Assembly (NCBI GenBank): GCA_015904045.1
Contig: JABMDG010000325.1
Coordinates: forward strand, 1-17,232
Direction of reading: 5' to 3'
Length of the DNA: 17,232 nt
DNA from: Nitrospira sp.
Lineage (GTDB): Bacteria > Nitrospirota > Nitrospiria > Nitrospirales > Nitrospiraceae
Of the stretch, positions 7,211-13,349 are shown piece after piece. The stretch's first letter is position 1, and every line of letters starts with the position of its first letter. A program made the translations under genes and the position numbers. The notes under the pieces are model-generated. The model did no database searches. It was not told the origin of the DNA and saw nothing but the letters and a program-made list of their open reading frames with translations.

Positions 7211-7332
7211 GGATGCTGAAACAGGTCCCCAACTTCGTTCTCAGTCATTCGAGACCCTCAACGTACGCTGACTCAGTACGCTTCGGGCCTCTCACTCCTT
7301 GCGGCCTTGTTGGATGACCAGTTTGAGCATCC
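7211..7332. repeat. 122-bp imperfect palindromic intergenic element
   Basis: The gap between purH and purD contains a long imperfect inverted repeat. The outer arms 7211-7233 and 7309-7332 match at about 20 of 24 positions after reverse complementing (both begin GGATGCT on their own strand). The inner arms 7251-7266 and 7276-7291 match at 12 of 16, around a 9-base centre. Segments between the two sets of arms do not pair. It has no coding capacity and no target-site duplication that I can see. It resembles a REP/MITE-like or RNA-hairpin element that I recall being dispersed in Nitrospira genomes, but this window holds only one copy. Confidence 0.75.
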
Positions 7333-7369
7333 TGATAAGAGTACAGTTGTAACCGGGAAAAATATTCCT

Positions 7370-8635
7370 GTGAAAATTCTTGTTGTCGGGGGTGGAGGGC
7401 GTGAGCATGCCATGCTGTGGATGCTCGCGCAGAGCCCGCGCAACCCCATCCTTTATTGCGCGCCTGGCAATGCCGGCATTGAATCGGTGGCCACGTGCGT
7501 GCCCCTCAAGGCCGACGATGTGGCCGGGCTGAAAGATTTCGTCGTTCGTGAGCAGATTGATCTGACCGTCGTCGGACCGGAGGCTCCGCTTGCGCTCGGG
7601 ATCGTCGATGAGTTTCGAAGAGCCAACCTCAGGATTTTCGGTCCCACCAAGAATGCCGCGCAGCTCGAAGCCAGCAAGATCTTCTCCAAAGACGTCATGG
7701 CGCAGGCTAGAATTCCGACTGCGCGCGCGAAAAGTTTTGACAAGGCCGTCGATGCGTTGGCCTATCTCGAACAACATGAGCTCCCTGTCGTGATCAAGGC
7801 CGACGGTCTTGCTCAAGGCAAAGGGGTCGTCATTGCGACGACACGAGAAGAGGCGCGCGACGCCGTTATTGGCTCGATGGAGAAAGCGATGTTCGGCCAG
7901 GCGGGGAAACGAGTCTTGATCGAGCAATTCCTCGATGGCGAGGAATTGACGGTCATGGCGTTTACAGACGGCCGGACCGTCGTGCCGATGTTGCCGGCGC
8001 AGGATCACAAGCGCGTCGGTGACGCAGACACTGGCCTCAATACCGGCGGAATGGGAGCCTACTGTCCGGCGCCGTTAGGCACACCGGCTCTCCGTGCGCA
8101 TGTGACGCGCTCAATTCTGCACCCAATTGTCGAGACCATGGCCCGCTTAGGGTCGCCGTTTCAGGGCGTCCTATATGCCGGTCTGATGGTGGTGAAGGGG
8201 GTGCCGTATGTCCTGGAATTCAATGCACGGATGGGAGATCCTGAAACGCAGGTTGTCCTGCCCTTGCTGAAGACGGACTTGATCGATGTCATGGAGGCCG
8301 TGGTCGAGCACCGCCTGGACCAACTTGCCGTCGAATGGCATGAGGATACGGCCGTCTGTGTTGTGATGACGTCGGGTGGGTATCCTGGCCCCTATCAACA
8401 AGGATTTCCCATTCACGGTTTGCCGGTTCAGCAAGGTAGCCGGACGATGATCTTTCATGCCGGGACCGCCACGAAGAACGGGATGGTCGTTACTGCCGGG
8501 GGACGTGTCTTGGGCATTACCGGACGGGGAACAACGTTGAAAGAGGCCCAAGCGAATGCCTATCAGGCCGTGGCGGGTATTTCGTTCCAGGACTGCCACT
8601 ATCGGAAAGATATCGCGCATCGCGCGCTCCTTTGA
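7370..8635 (+). CDS. purD: Phosphoribosylamine-glycine ligase (GAR synthetase)
   Basis: Joins glycine to 5-phosphoribosylamine with ATP, the second step of purine synthesis. With the GTG start at 7370 it has 421 residues, the usual PurD length, beginning MKILVVGGGGREHA, the N-terminal phosphate-binding loop of the family. The ATP-grasp core shows KADGLAQGKGV (143-153), the QDHKR segment near 211-215 and the TGGMGA loop (225-230), and the later EFNARMGDPETQ supplies metal-binding residues. The frame extends upstream to 7307 but that part lies inside the palindromic element and lacks similarity, so it is rejected. There is only a weak GGGA ahead of the GTG. Its position after purH suggests co-expression, with the palindrome between them. 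Confidence 0.96.
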   Translation: MKILVVGGGGREHAMLWMLAQSPRNPILYCAPGNAGIESVATCVPLKADDVAGLKDFVVREQIDLTVVGPEAPLALGIVDEFRRANLRIFGPTKNAAQLEASKIFSKDVMAQARIPTARAKSFDKAVDALAYLEQHELPVVIKADGLAQGKGVVIATTREEARDAVIGSMEKAMFGQAGKRVLIEQFLDGEELTVMAFTDGRTVVPMLPAQDHKRVGDADTGLNTGGMGAYCPAPLGTPALRAHVTRSILHPIVETMARLGSPFQGVLYAGLMVVKGVPYVLEFNARMGDPETQVVLPLLKTDLIDVMEAVVEHRLDQLAVEWHEDTAVCVVMTSGGYPGPYQQGFPIHGLPVQQGSRTMIFHAGTATKNGMVVTAGGRVLGITGRGTTLKEAQANAYQAVAGISFQDCHYRKDIAHRALL

Positions 8636-8799
8636 TCTCCCAGACGCAGTGGACTGCATTCTCGACCATCCCTCAGATAGTGGCTCGACTTCCCCGGCCT
8701 ACACTCGACAGAGACGAAAGAACGTGTTAGACACAGGGCACATTTTATCGGTATTTCGTTGAACATACACAGGACACACTGGAGTGAGGAGGAAGAGCG

Positions 8800-9201
8800 A
8801 TGAGGAGTGGGACGCGCCAGTCTGCAATGCGGGTGTTGGCAATGGCCGTGGGGTTCGGCTGTCTCTTGAGTGCGGCGGGATGCGATTATTGGCCGCCGGC
8901 GCTGCAAGCTCAGATCGAACAATTGCGATCGGAAACGGAAACCTTAAATATGGAGAAAACACAGCTTCAGAGTCAGGTCAATGACCTCTCGAAAGCACGG
9001 CAGGACCTCCAAATTCATTTCGACGAACTGAGCCGCGTCAACCGGGAGAAGACGGAAATCATTGCGAGTCTGCAACGCCGGCTCGATGCGGCGCACGTGA
9101 AAGGGACCAAGGCACTGGCTCCCTCGAAAGCTGCAGCCAAGTCAACGGCCAAACCGTCCGCTAAACCGCAGGTGAAGAAGAAGCCCACGGTCAAGCGGTA
9201 G
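8800..9201 (+). CDS. Coiled-coil lipoprotein with basic Lys/Ala/Pro tail
   Basis: A 133-residue predicted lipoprotein of unknown function. The N-terminus has basic residues, a hydrophobic core and the lipobox-like SAAGC, with Cys28 as the lipidated residue. Residues about 34-95 form heptad-rich, charged helix (QAQIEQLRSETETLNMEK onwards), a likely coiled coil. The last 30 or so residues are low-complexity Lys, Ala, Pro and Ser. The ATG at 8800 has a strong GAGGAGG about 8 bases before it. The 164-base gap after purD (8636-8799) holds no gene and no convincing promoter or terminator that I can see. The plan of lipid anchor, coiled coil and basic tail suggests an envelope spacer or peptidoglycan-contacting protein, which is inference. 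Confidence 0.85.
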   Translation: MRSGTRQSAMRVLAMAVGFGCLLSAAGCDYWPPALQAQIEQLRSETETLNMEKTQLQSQVNDLSKARQDLQIHFDELSRVNREKTEIIASLQRRLDAAHVKGTKALAPSKAAAKSTAKPSAKPQVKKKPTVKR

Positions 9202-9211
9202 ACGAGCCCCG

Positions 9212-9580
9212 TCAGCTCGAGCTTGAGGATGTGCCTGAGGAGGAGGGTGTGCCTGATGAGGAGGAGGTGTTGCTAGACGATGAAGACGCAGGCGTGGCCG
9301 TCGAGGGGGCTGTCGTGGGTGAGGGGGCTGTCGCCGACGTACCAGCCTCTTTCTTTGAGCCGGATCCCGAATCCGCGGTTTCGCCAGACGGGGGTTTCAG
9401 CTTGCTGGAATAGTCGGTGACGTACCAGCCGCTTCCTTTGAACATGATGCCGGGTGACGAAATCAACCGCCGCACCGCCTGCCCACACTTCGGACAAGCT
9501 GAAAGCGGATCATCTTTCATGCTTTGTTTGGCTTCAAACTTGTTGGAACAACTGTCGCATTGATATTCATACGTGGGCAC
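9212..9580 (-). CDS. FmdB-family zinc-ribbon protein with long Ser-rich tail
   Basis: The first 57 residues match the FmdB-type putative regulatory family: the MPTYEYQC start, then two knuckles C8-x2-C11 and C29-x2-C32 and the SPGIMFKGSGWYVTDY segment. The family is annotated as regulatory from its first member near formamidase genes, but no molecular role is established. After residue 62 comes a tail of about 60 residues made almost wholly of Ser, Thr, Ala, Pro and Gly, ending in a Ser run. The start codon is GTG at 9580 with GGAGG 7 bases upstream. A promoter is predicted at 9618-9645. It follows the aminotransferase gene in the same direction and converges on the lipoprotein gene with only 10 bases between stops. 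Confidence 0.9.
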   Translation of the reverse strand: MPTYEYQCDSCSNKFEAKQSMKDDPLSACPKCGQAVRRLISSPGIMFKGSGWYVTDYSSKLKPPSGETADSGSGSKKEAGTSATAPSPTTAPSTATPASSSSSNTSSSSGTPSSSGTSSSSS

Positions 9581-9617
9581 GGGTGGTCCTCCGAAAAGAA
9601 GTCATATTGTGTGACGG

Positions 9618-9645
9618 TTCATAAGGCTGATTTACGCCCAGTCAA
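9618..9645 (-). promoter_or_regulatory. Predicted promoter for the fmdB-type gene
   Basis: On the leftward strand TTGACT (9640-9645) and TATGAA (9618-9623) are separated by 16 bases, matching five and four of six consensus positions. Transcription would start near 9611, about 30 bases before the GTG at 9580, so the gene may be expressed separately from the upstream operon. Confidence 0.5.
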
Positions 9646-9657
9646 GAGTCGCGCCAT

Positions 9658-10854
9658 TCACAGGGACAACTTATGGAAGGCCTCTGCGATCCGTTGAATC
9701 CCGCGTTCAATGGCCTCCATGCCCGTGGCATAAGACAGCCGGATATGGGTCCGGCTGCCGAAGGCTTCTCCCGGTACGACCGCTACCCGCGCTTCCTTCA
9801 AGAGATACTGGGCCACATCTTGCGGTGACCGTACCGGTCCGGTCGGCCCCTGTCGTCCGAGGATTCCACCAATGTTGGGAAACGCGTAGAAAGCCCCGCC
9901 GGGCAGGCGGCATGACACCCCCGGGATCGCATTGAGGCGATCAATAATGACCCGTCGCCTCCGGTCGAATTCGATGACCATCTTCTCGGTGAAGGATCCT
10001 CCCAGCTTCAACGCCGCCACGGCGGCCTTTTGTGAGATCGAGCAGGGGTTTGAGGTACTTTGGCTCTGAATATTCCCCATGGCAGTCAGGAGGTCCTTGG
10101 GACCAGCGGCGTATCCGATGCGCCAACCGGTCATTGCGTAGGCTTTTGAGACGCCGTTAACCACGACGGTCCGATCTGCGACTTCAGGACTCAGGCTGGC
10201 AATGCTCCGGTGGACGGCACCATCGTAGAGCACTTTTTCGTAAATTTCGTCGGAGATAATGAGCAGCTGGTGTCGGACCGCGATGCCCGCGATCGCTTCG
10301 AGGGTCCGCCACTCATACACAGCTCCGGTCGGATTGCATGGACTGTTTACGAGGATGGCTTTTGTGCGCGCGGTCACCAGCCGTTCCAGACTATCCGGCT
10401 CGATGGCGTATCCGGCGGCTTCGTCCGTTGGGAGGAAGACCGGGGTCGCATCGTTCAGCAGCGCTTGGTCGGCGTATGAGACCCAGTAGGGGGTCGGAAT
10501 AATGATTTCATCTCCGGCTTCCAAAAAGGCTTCGGCCAAGTTATAGAGCGAGTGTTTGGCTCCGCAAGACACGAGAATCTGGGCTTTTTCATAGCGAAGC
10601 CCTTGCTCCGACTGAAGCTTGTCGATAATTGCCTGTCGAAGCTCATCGATGCCGGACGACGGGGTGTATTTCGTAAAACCGGCCCGTATCGCAGCTTCGG
10701 CGGCCGCCTTCACGGGCTCAGGAGTATCGAAATCCGGTTCGCCTGATGAGAAATCAATGACATCGATGCCTTGCGCCGCCATCGCCTTGGCGGTGGCAGT
10801 CATGGCTAACGTCGGAGACGGGGTAATCCGTCCGACCCGGGCGGCAAGTTTCAT
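9658..10854 (-). CDS. Class I PLP-dependent aminotransferase (aspartate aminotransferase type)
   Basis: A 398-residue fold-type I aminotransferase, most like the class I-beta aspartate aminotransferases that move an amino group between aspartate and 2-oxoglutarate; some members also act on prephenate or tyrosine. Visible motifs are FSSGEPDFDTP near 35-44, NPTGAVY with the conserved Asn174, SDEIYEK (201-207) with the PLP-ring Asp202 and Tyr205, SKAYAMTGWRIGY with the PLP lysine Lys237, and the C-terminal IRLSYATG containing the substrate carboxylate arginine. Its ATG at 10854 overlaps the coaD stop as ATGA, indicating translational coupling in the rsmD-coaD operon. Exact substrate choice (aspartate or prephenate) cannot be read from sequence, so I give no symbol. 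Confidence 0.93.
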   Translation of the reverse strand: MKLAARVGRITPSPTLAMTATAKAMAAQGIDVIDFSSGEPDFDTPEPVKAAAEAAIRAGFTKYTPSSGIDELRQAIIDKLQSEQGLRYEKAQILVSCGAKHSLYNLAEAFLEAGDEIIIPTPYWVSYADQALLNDATPVFLPTDEAAGYAIEPDSLERLVTARTKAILVNSPCNPTGAVYEWRTLEAIAGIAVRHQLLIISDEIYEKVLYDGAVHRSIASLSPEVADRTVVVNGVSKAYAMTGWRIGYAAGPKDLLTAMGNIQSQSTSNPCSISQKAAVAALKLGGSFTEKMVIEFDRRRRVIIDRLNAIPGVSCRLPGGAFYAFPNIGGILGRQGPTGPVRSPQDVAQYLLKEARVAVVPGEAFGSRTHIRLSYATGMEAIERGIQRIAEAFHKLSL

Positions 10855-11339
10855 GATTTAAGGCTCCCGATCCGTTCTTGCAAGCGGCGCGCGACTTCAG
10901 GGTGCAGAAATTCCGTCAAGCTACCGCCATGGTGTGCGACATCTTTGATAATGCTGGAGGAGAGATACGAGTATTCTTCGCTCGGCATTAGAAAAACTGT
11001 TTCGACGTGCTTGGCCAATTTTCGGTTGATGAGGGCCATTTGAAACTCGTGTTCAAAATCAGAGATGGCACGCAGTCCTCGAATAATGGCATGCGCACCG
11101 GTTCGTTCGACATAGTCGACCAACAGACCCTCGAATGTCGTCACTTCCACCTGGCCAAGATCTTTCATCACGAGGGCCACCATCTCCAACCGTTCGGCGA
11201 GGTTGAAGAGGGGATGCTTGGCCGGATTCGGTGCGACCGCAACGATGACTTTGTCGAACACACGCAGGCTTCGGGTAATGATGTCGGCGTGCCCATGCGT
11301 CACCGGGTCGAACGTGCCGGGATAGACGCCGATCTTCAT
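10851..11339 (-). CDS. coaD: Phosphopantetheine adenylyltransferase
   Basis: Transfers AMP from ATP to 4'-phosphopantetheine, the next-to-last step in coenzyme A synthesis. The 162-residue protein begins MKIGVYPGTFDPVTHGH, containing the nucleotidyltransferase T/HxGH motif at 14-17, and has the typical SSSIIKDVA segment near the end. The frame stays open to 11417, but the ATG at 11339 gives the standard length and start sequence. Its ATG overlaps the rsmD stop (ATGA) and its own TGA overlaps the aminotransferase ATG in the same way. An rsmD-coaD pair is common in many bacteria, which supports both calls. Confidence 0.97.
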   Translation of the reverse strand: MKIGVYPGTFDPVTHGHADIITRSLRVFDKVIVAVAPNPAKHPLFNLAERLEMVALVMKDLGQVEVTTFEGLLVDYVERTGAHAIIRGLRAISDFEHEFQMALINRKLAKHVETVFLMPSEEYSYLSSSIIKDVAHHGGSLTEFLHPEVARRLQERIGSLKS

Positions 11340-11905
11340 CGTAGCCCAGCGTGCGAGATGGAATAGAGCGACAACGCAGTATCGCCGTAGCGGTACTGGC
11401 GTGTACGGATGGCACACCCCAGAGAAGACGGGAGGGAAGTCTTGTTCGCATGTTCGATAATCAGCCAGGCATCGTCGGCAAACAGCCGGTTCGTCGCAAT
11501 TCCGCTCAAGAGGGCGGTGAATTCGTGTGTCACTGCATAGGGAGGATCAGCGAAGATGAGCTGATAGGGGCCTTCCCATCGGTCTGGCCTATTGAGAAAG
11601 TGCTGAACTCGGTGGGCGCAAATCGTCATGTTCTTTGCAATTCCGCAATCCATGATGTTCCGTCGCAGCAGGGTCAGCGCCTCGGCATCGGATTCGACGC
11701 AGGTCACGTGCGCCGCGCCTCGGCTCAGTGCTTCAACGCCGACGGCGCCTGTTCCTGCATAAAGATCAAGAAATTGGCTATCCAGTAGCCGATTCCCGAT
11801 AATTGAGAAGAGGGCTTCGCGCACGCGGTCCGACGTTGGACGAAGCGCTAATCCCTGTGGCCTGCGAAGCCGCCGGCCACGATGAGTTCCTGCAATGACA
11901 CGCAT
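11336..11905 (-). CDS. rsmD: 16S rRNA (guanine966-N2)-methyltransferase
   Basis: An S-adenosylmethionine-dependent enzyme that methylates G966 of 16S rRNA in the small-subunit head. The 189-residue protein has the family start MRVIAGTHRGRRL, the RPTSDRVREALF segment (22-33), the SAM-binding loop FLDLYAGTGAVGVEALSRGA (45-64) and the N-methylase motif DPPY at 120-123. It is the first gene of the leftward operon with coaD and the aminotransferase, joined to coaD by an ATGA overlap. A good promoter lies at 11940-11969. The ATG at 11905 has no obvious Shine-Dalgarno. Confidence 0.96.
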   Translation of the reverse strand: MRVIAGTHRGRRLRRPQGLALRPTSDRVREALFSIIGNRLLDSQFLDLYAGTGAVGVEALSRGAAHVTCVESDAEALTLLRRNIMDCGIAKNMTICAHRVQHFLNRPDRWEGPYQLIFADPPYAVTHEFTALLSGIATNRLFADDAWLIIEHANKTSLPSSLGCAIRTRQYRYGDTALSLYSISHAGLR

Positions 11906-11939
11906 GTCAGAAGAATGCCGCTACCCATGCAACCAGGAA

Positions 11940-11969
11940 AATCTAACACAGCGATTTTGAAGGGGTCAA
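11940..11969 (-). promoter_or_regulatory. Predicted sigma-70 promoter for the rsmD-coaD-aminotransferase operon
   Basis: On the leftward strand TTGACC (11964-11969) and TAGATT (11940-11945) are separated by 18 bases, matching five and four of six consensus positions. The predicted start near 11934 leaves a leader of about 28 bases before the rsmD ATG. Confidence 0.55.
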
Positions 11970-12078
11970 GAACGGTTCTTTGGTGAGTGGCTCACGGACG
12001 GGAGATCATACATTCTGGGCCAGCACATGCAGCGAGGTCGGCGCGTGACATCGGAACGCGGGTTCCGTACCGGGCTTT

Positions 12079-12108
12079 TTGACGCTCCTGCCGCGGAAGG
12101 ACTATAAT
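12079..12108 (+). promoter_or_regulatory. Strong rightward sigma-70 promoter without an obvious gene
   Basis: TTGACG (12079-12084) and a perfect TATAAT (12103-12108) are separated by 18 bases. This is the best consensus promoter I see in the window. Transcription would start near 12115 and run rightward, antisense to the small zinc-ribbon gene at 12205-12378 and toward radC, whose start is about 450 bases away. No credible rightward protein starts within that distance. Confidence 0.6.
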
Positions 12109-12110
12109 GC

Positions 12111-12204
12111 GTCTCTGTCAAGCCGCCCCATAGCGGCCCAATCCGCTCACGGTGGATCGCAGCCGATTCAACGCGGATCGGACGGTGACGAAAGCACTCG
12201 GCAA
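12111..12204 (+). ncRNA. Possible structured RNA downstream of the orphan promoter
   Basis: Immediately after the TATAAT promoter the sequence can fold. GCCGC (12122-12126) pairs with GCGGC (12133-12137) around a 6-base loop. Bases 12138-12146 pair with 12173-12181 at eight of nine positions. GTCA near 12117-12120 could close with TGAC at about 12186-12189. No known RNA family (SRP RNA, tmRNA, RNase P RNA, 6S) is recognised from its conserved bases. The 3' end is undefined and no terminator is seen. The non-coding stretch 11970-12204 holds this, the promoter and a small hairpin at 12052-12067. Confidence 0.25.
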
Positions 12205-12378
12205 TTAGCGCGTGGTAACGGGTTGAGGCTCTCGTGCCGCCAAACTCTTTCTCCGATTGTTGGAAATCGTACGATCGATGATGGCGCCACAATTAATGCA
12301 CTTCCAGGCGTAGAAAATGAGGAAGAAATCGGAAAACCGCTCCAACATCATCATTCCCTTGCACTTCGGACATTCCAT
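12205..12378 (-). CDS. Small zinc-ribbon protein (hypothetical)
   Basis: A 57-residue protein with two CxxC knuckles, CPKC (3-6) and CINC (27-30), forming a compact zinc ribbon, followed by a basic tail (SNNRRKSLAAR). The function is unknown. The frame is open 20 codons further upstream, but the ATG at 12378 has GGGAGG about 5 bases before it and puts the first knuckle at the usual N-terminal place. It is a single gene lying between the rsmD operon and the divergent radC. A strong promoter on the other strand (12079-12108) would make RNA antisense to it. Confidence 0.75.
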   Translation of the reverse strand: MECPKCKGMMMLERFSDFFLIFYAWKCINCGAIIDRTISNNRRKSLAAREPQPVTTR

Positions 12379-12562
12379 CGCATCCTCCCAGGTGACTAAG
12401 TGTGCAGCTGGAGGCCTATCTAGCAAGAGATGCACCAAATTGTCATATTTCGATATTTCAATGGGTTACGATATACGTAGTTGTCTCAGGGGGTAAAAAC
12501 CGCCAATTTGTCTAGTACAAAAACGTCCGAGGTGTCAGTTTTTGTGCAATGACAAAGGATCC

Positions 12563-13303
12563 ATGACGCCAAGAAAACAAGCCACCAGTATTACGACCTG
12601 GCCTGAATCGGAACGCCCGCGTGAGCGACTGCTTGCGAACGGCTCGGACACTCTTTCCGACGCACAGCTCCTGGCCATTCTTCTCCGAACCGGACGGCGC
12701 GATTCTTCGGCCGTGCAAGTGGCAATGGAACTTCTCAGTCGAAGCGGAGGAGTTGGTGGCCTTGCCACGTGCGGCGTCGAAGAGCTCTGCGCGATTCCAG
12801 GGATGGGGCCAGCGAAAGTCGCCCAATTGAAGGCAGCTATCGAACTGGGACGGCGATCGCTGGCGACGCCGCTGTCGACCGGCACGCGCATCGCGACGAG
12901 TGTTGATCTCTACAGGCACTTCCATCCCATGCTCCGCGATCAGAAACACGAAATCTTCAAGGTCGTCCTGCTCGATGCAAAAAACAGCTTCCTCAAGGAA
13001 GCAACGGTTTCCAAAGGCAGTCTCACGCTGAGCATTGTCCACCCACGGGAAGTTTTTGCGTTCGCGGTGCGTGAATCTGCGGCAGGCGTAATCTTTCTGC
13101 ACAATCATCCTAGCGGAGACCCCACACCGAGCCTTGAAGACCGGCAATTAACGGACCGGCTGGTGGGCGCCGGCAACCTGCTCGGCATTCCTGTCTTGGA
13201 CCATATCGTCATCGGTGATGGCCGGTATGTCAGTTTTGCGGATGAGGGCTGGCTTGCAAGCGAAGGAACAGCTCGTCAGATAGGGAGAAGCCGAATGGCC
13301 TAG
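12563..13303 (+). CDS. radC: RadC family JAMM-domain protein
   Basis: A 246-residue member of the RadC/JAB family. The N-terminal part (about 30-100) contains a helix-hairpin-helix, LCAIPGMGPAKVAQL at 76-90, likely for DNA contact. The C-terminal JAMM metalloprotease-like domain has HNHPSGDP with His180 and His182 and the third ligand Asp193. The RadC name comes from an E. coli repair locus that proved to be recG, so a direct repair role is not established. The frame can also start at TTG 12542, but ATG 12563 with AAAGGA just before it is better. The EF-G paralogue follows 46 bases downstream in the same direction. The 184-base gap before radC (12379-12562) is A+T-richer and shows no clear promoter. 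Confidence 0.93.
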   Translation: MTPRKQATSITTWPESERPRERLLANGSDTLSDAQLLAILLRTGRRDSSAVQVAMELLSRSGGVGGLATCGVEELCAIPGMGPAKVAQLKAAIELGRRSLATPLSTGTRIATSVDLYRHFHPMLRDQKHEIFKVVLLDAKNSFLKEATVSKGSLTLSIVHPREVFAFAVRESAAGVIFLHNHPSGDPTPSLEDRQLTDRLVGAGNLLGIPVLDHIVIGDGRYVSFADEGWLASEGTARQIGRSRMA

Positions 13304-13349
13304 CACACGTCGACCGTTCCCCACATACTCATCATGAGGAGGGCATGCC

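Noticed and set aside
6631..7248. Leftward open frame of 205 codons
   Set aside because: It is antisense to the C-terminal half of purH and has shadow-type composition.
7292..8008. Long leftward open frame of 238 codons
   Set aside because: It lies wholly opposite purD and its palindromic leader. The translation is His/Arg-rich without recognisable motifs, typical of an antisense shadow in G+C-rich DNA.
12052..12080. Hairpin CGGAAC/GTTCCG followed by a T-run, like a rightward terminator
   Set aside because: The T-run is about 9 bases after the stem, part of it is the -35 box of the promoter, and no rightward gene lies upstream to be terminated.
11966..12292. Leftward open frame of 108 codons overlapping the zinc-ribbon gene
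   Set aside because: It is out of frame with the CxxC/CxxC protein that has a good ribosome binding site, and its translation is Arg/Ser/Pro-rich without motifs.
12079..12399. Rightward open frame of 106 codons at the orphan promoter
   Set aside because: It would have to start at a TTG inside the -35 box, before the predicted transcript start, and it overlaps the zinc-ribbon gene on the other strand.
12512..13147. Leftward open frame of 211 codons
   Set aside because: It is antisense to radC, whose HhH and JAMM motifs are intact, and has shadow-type composition.
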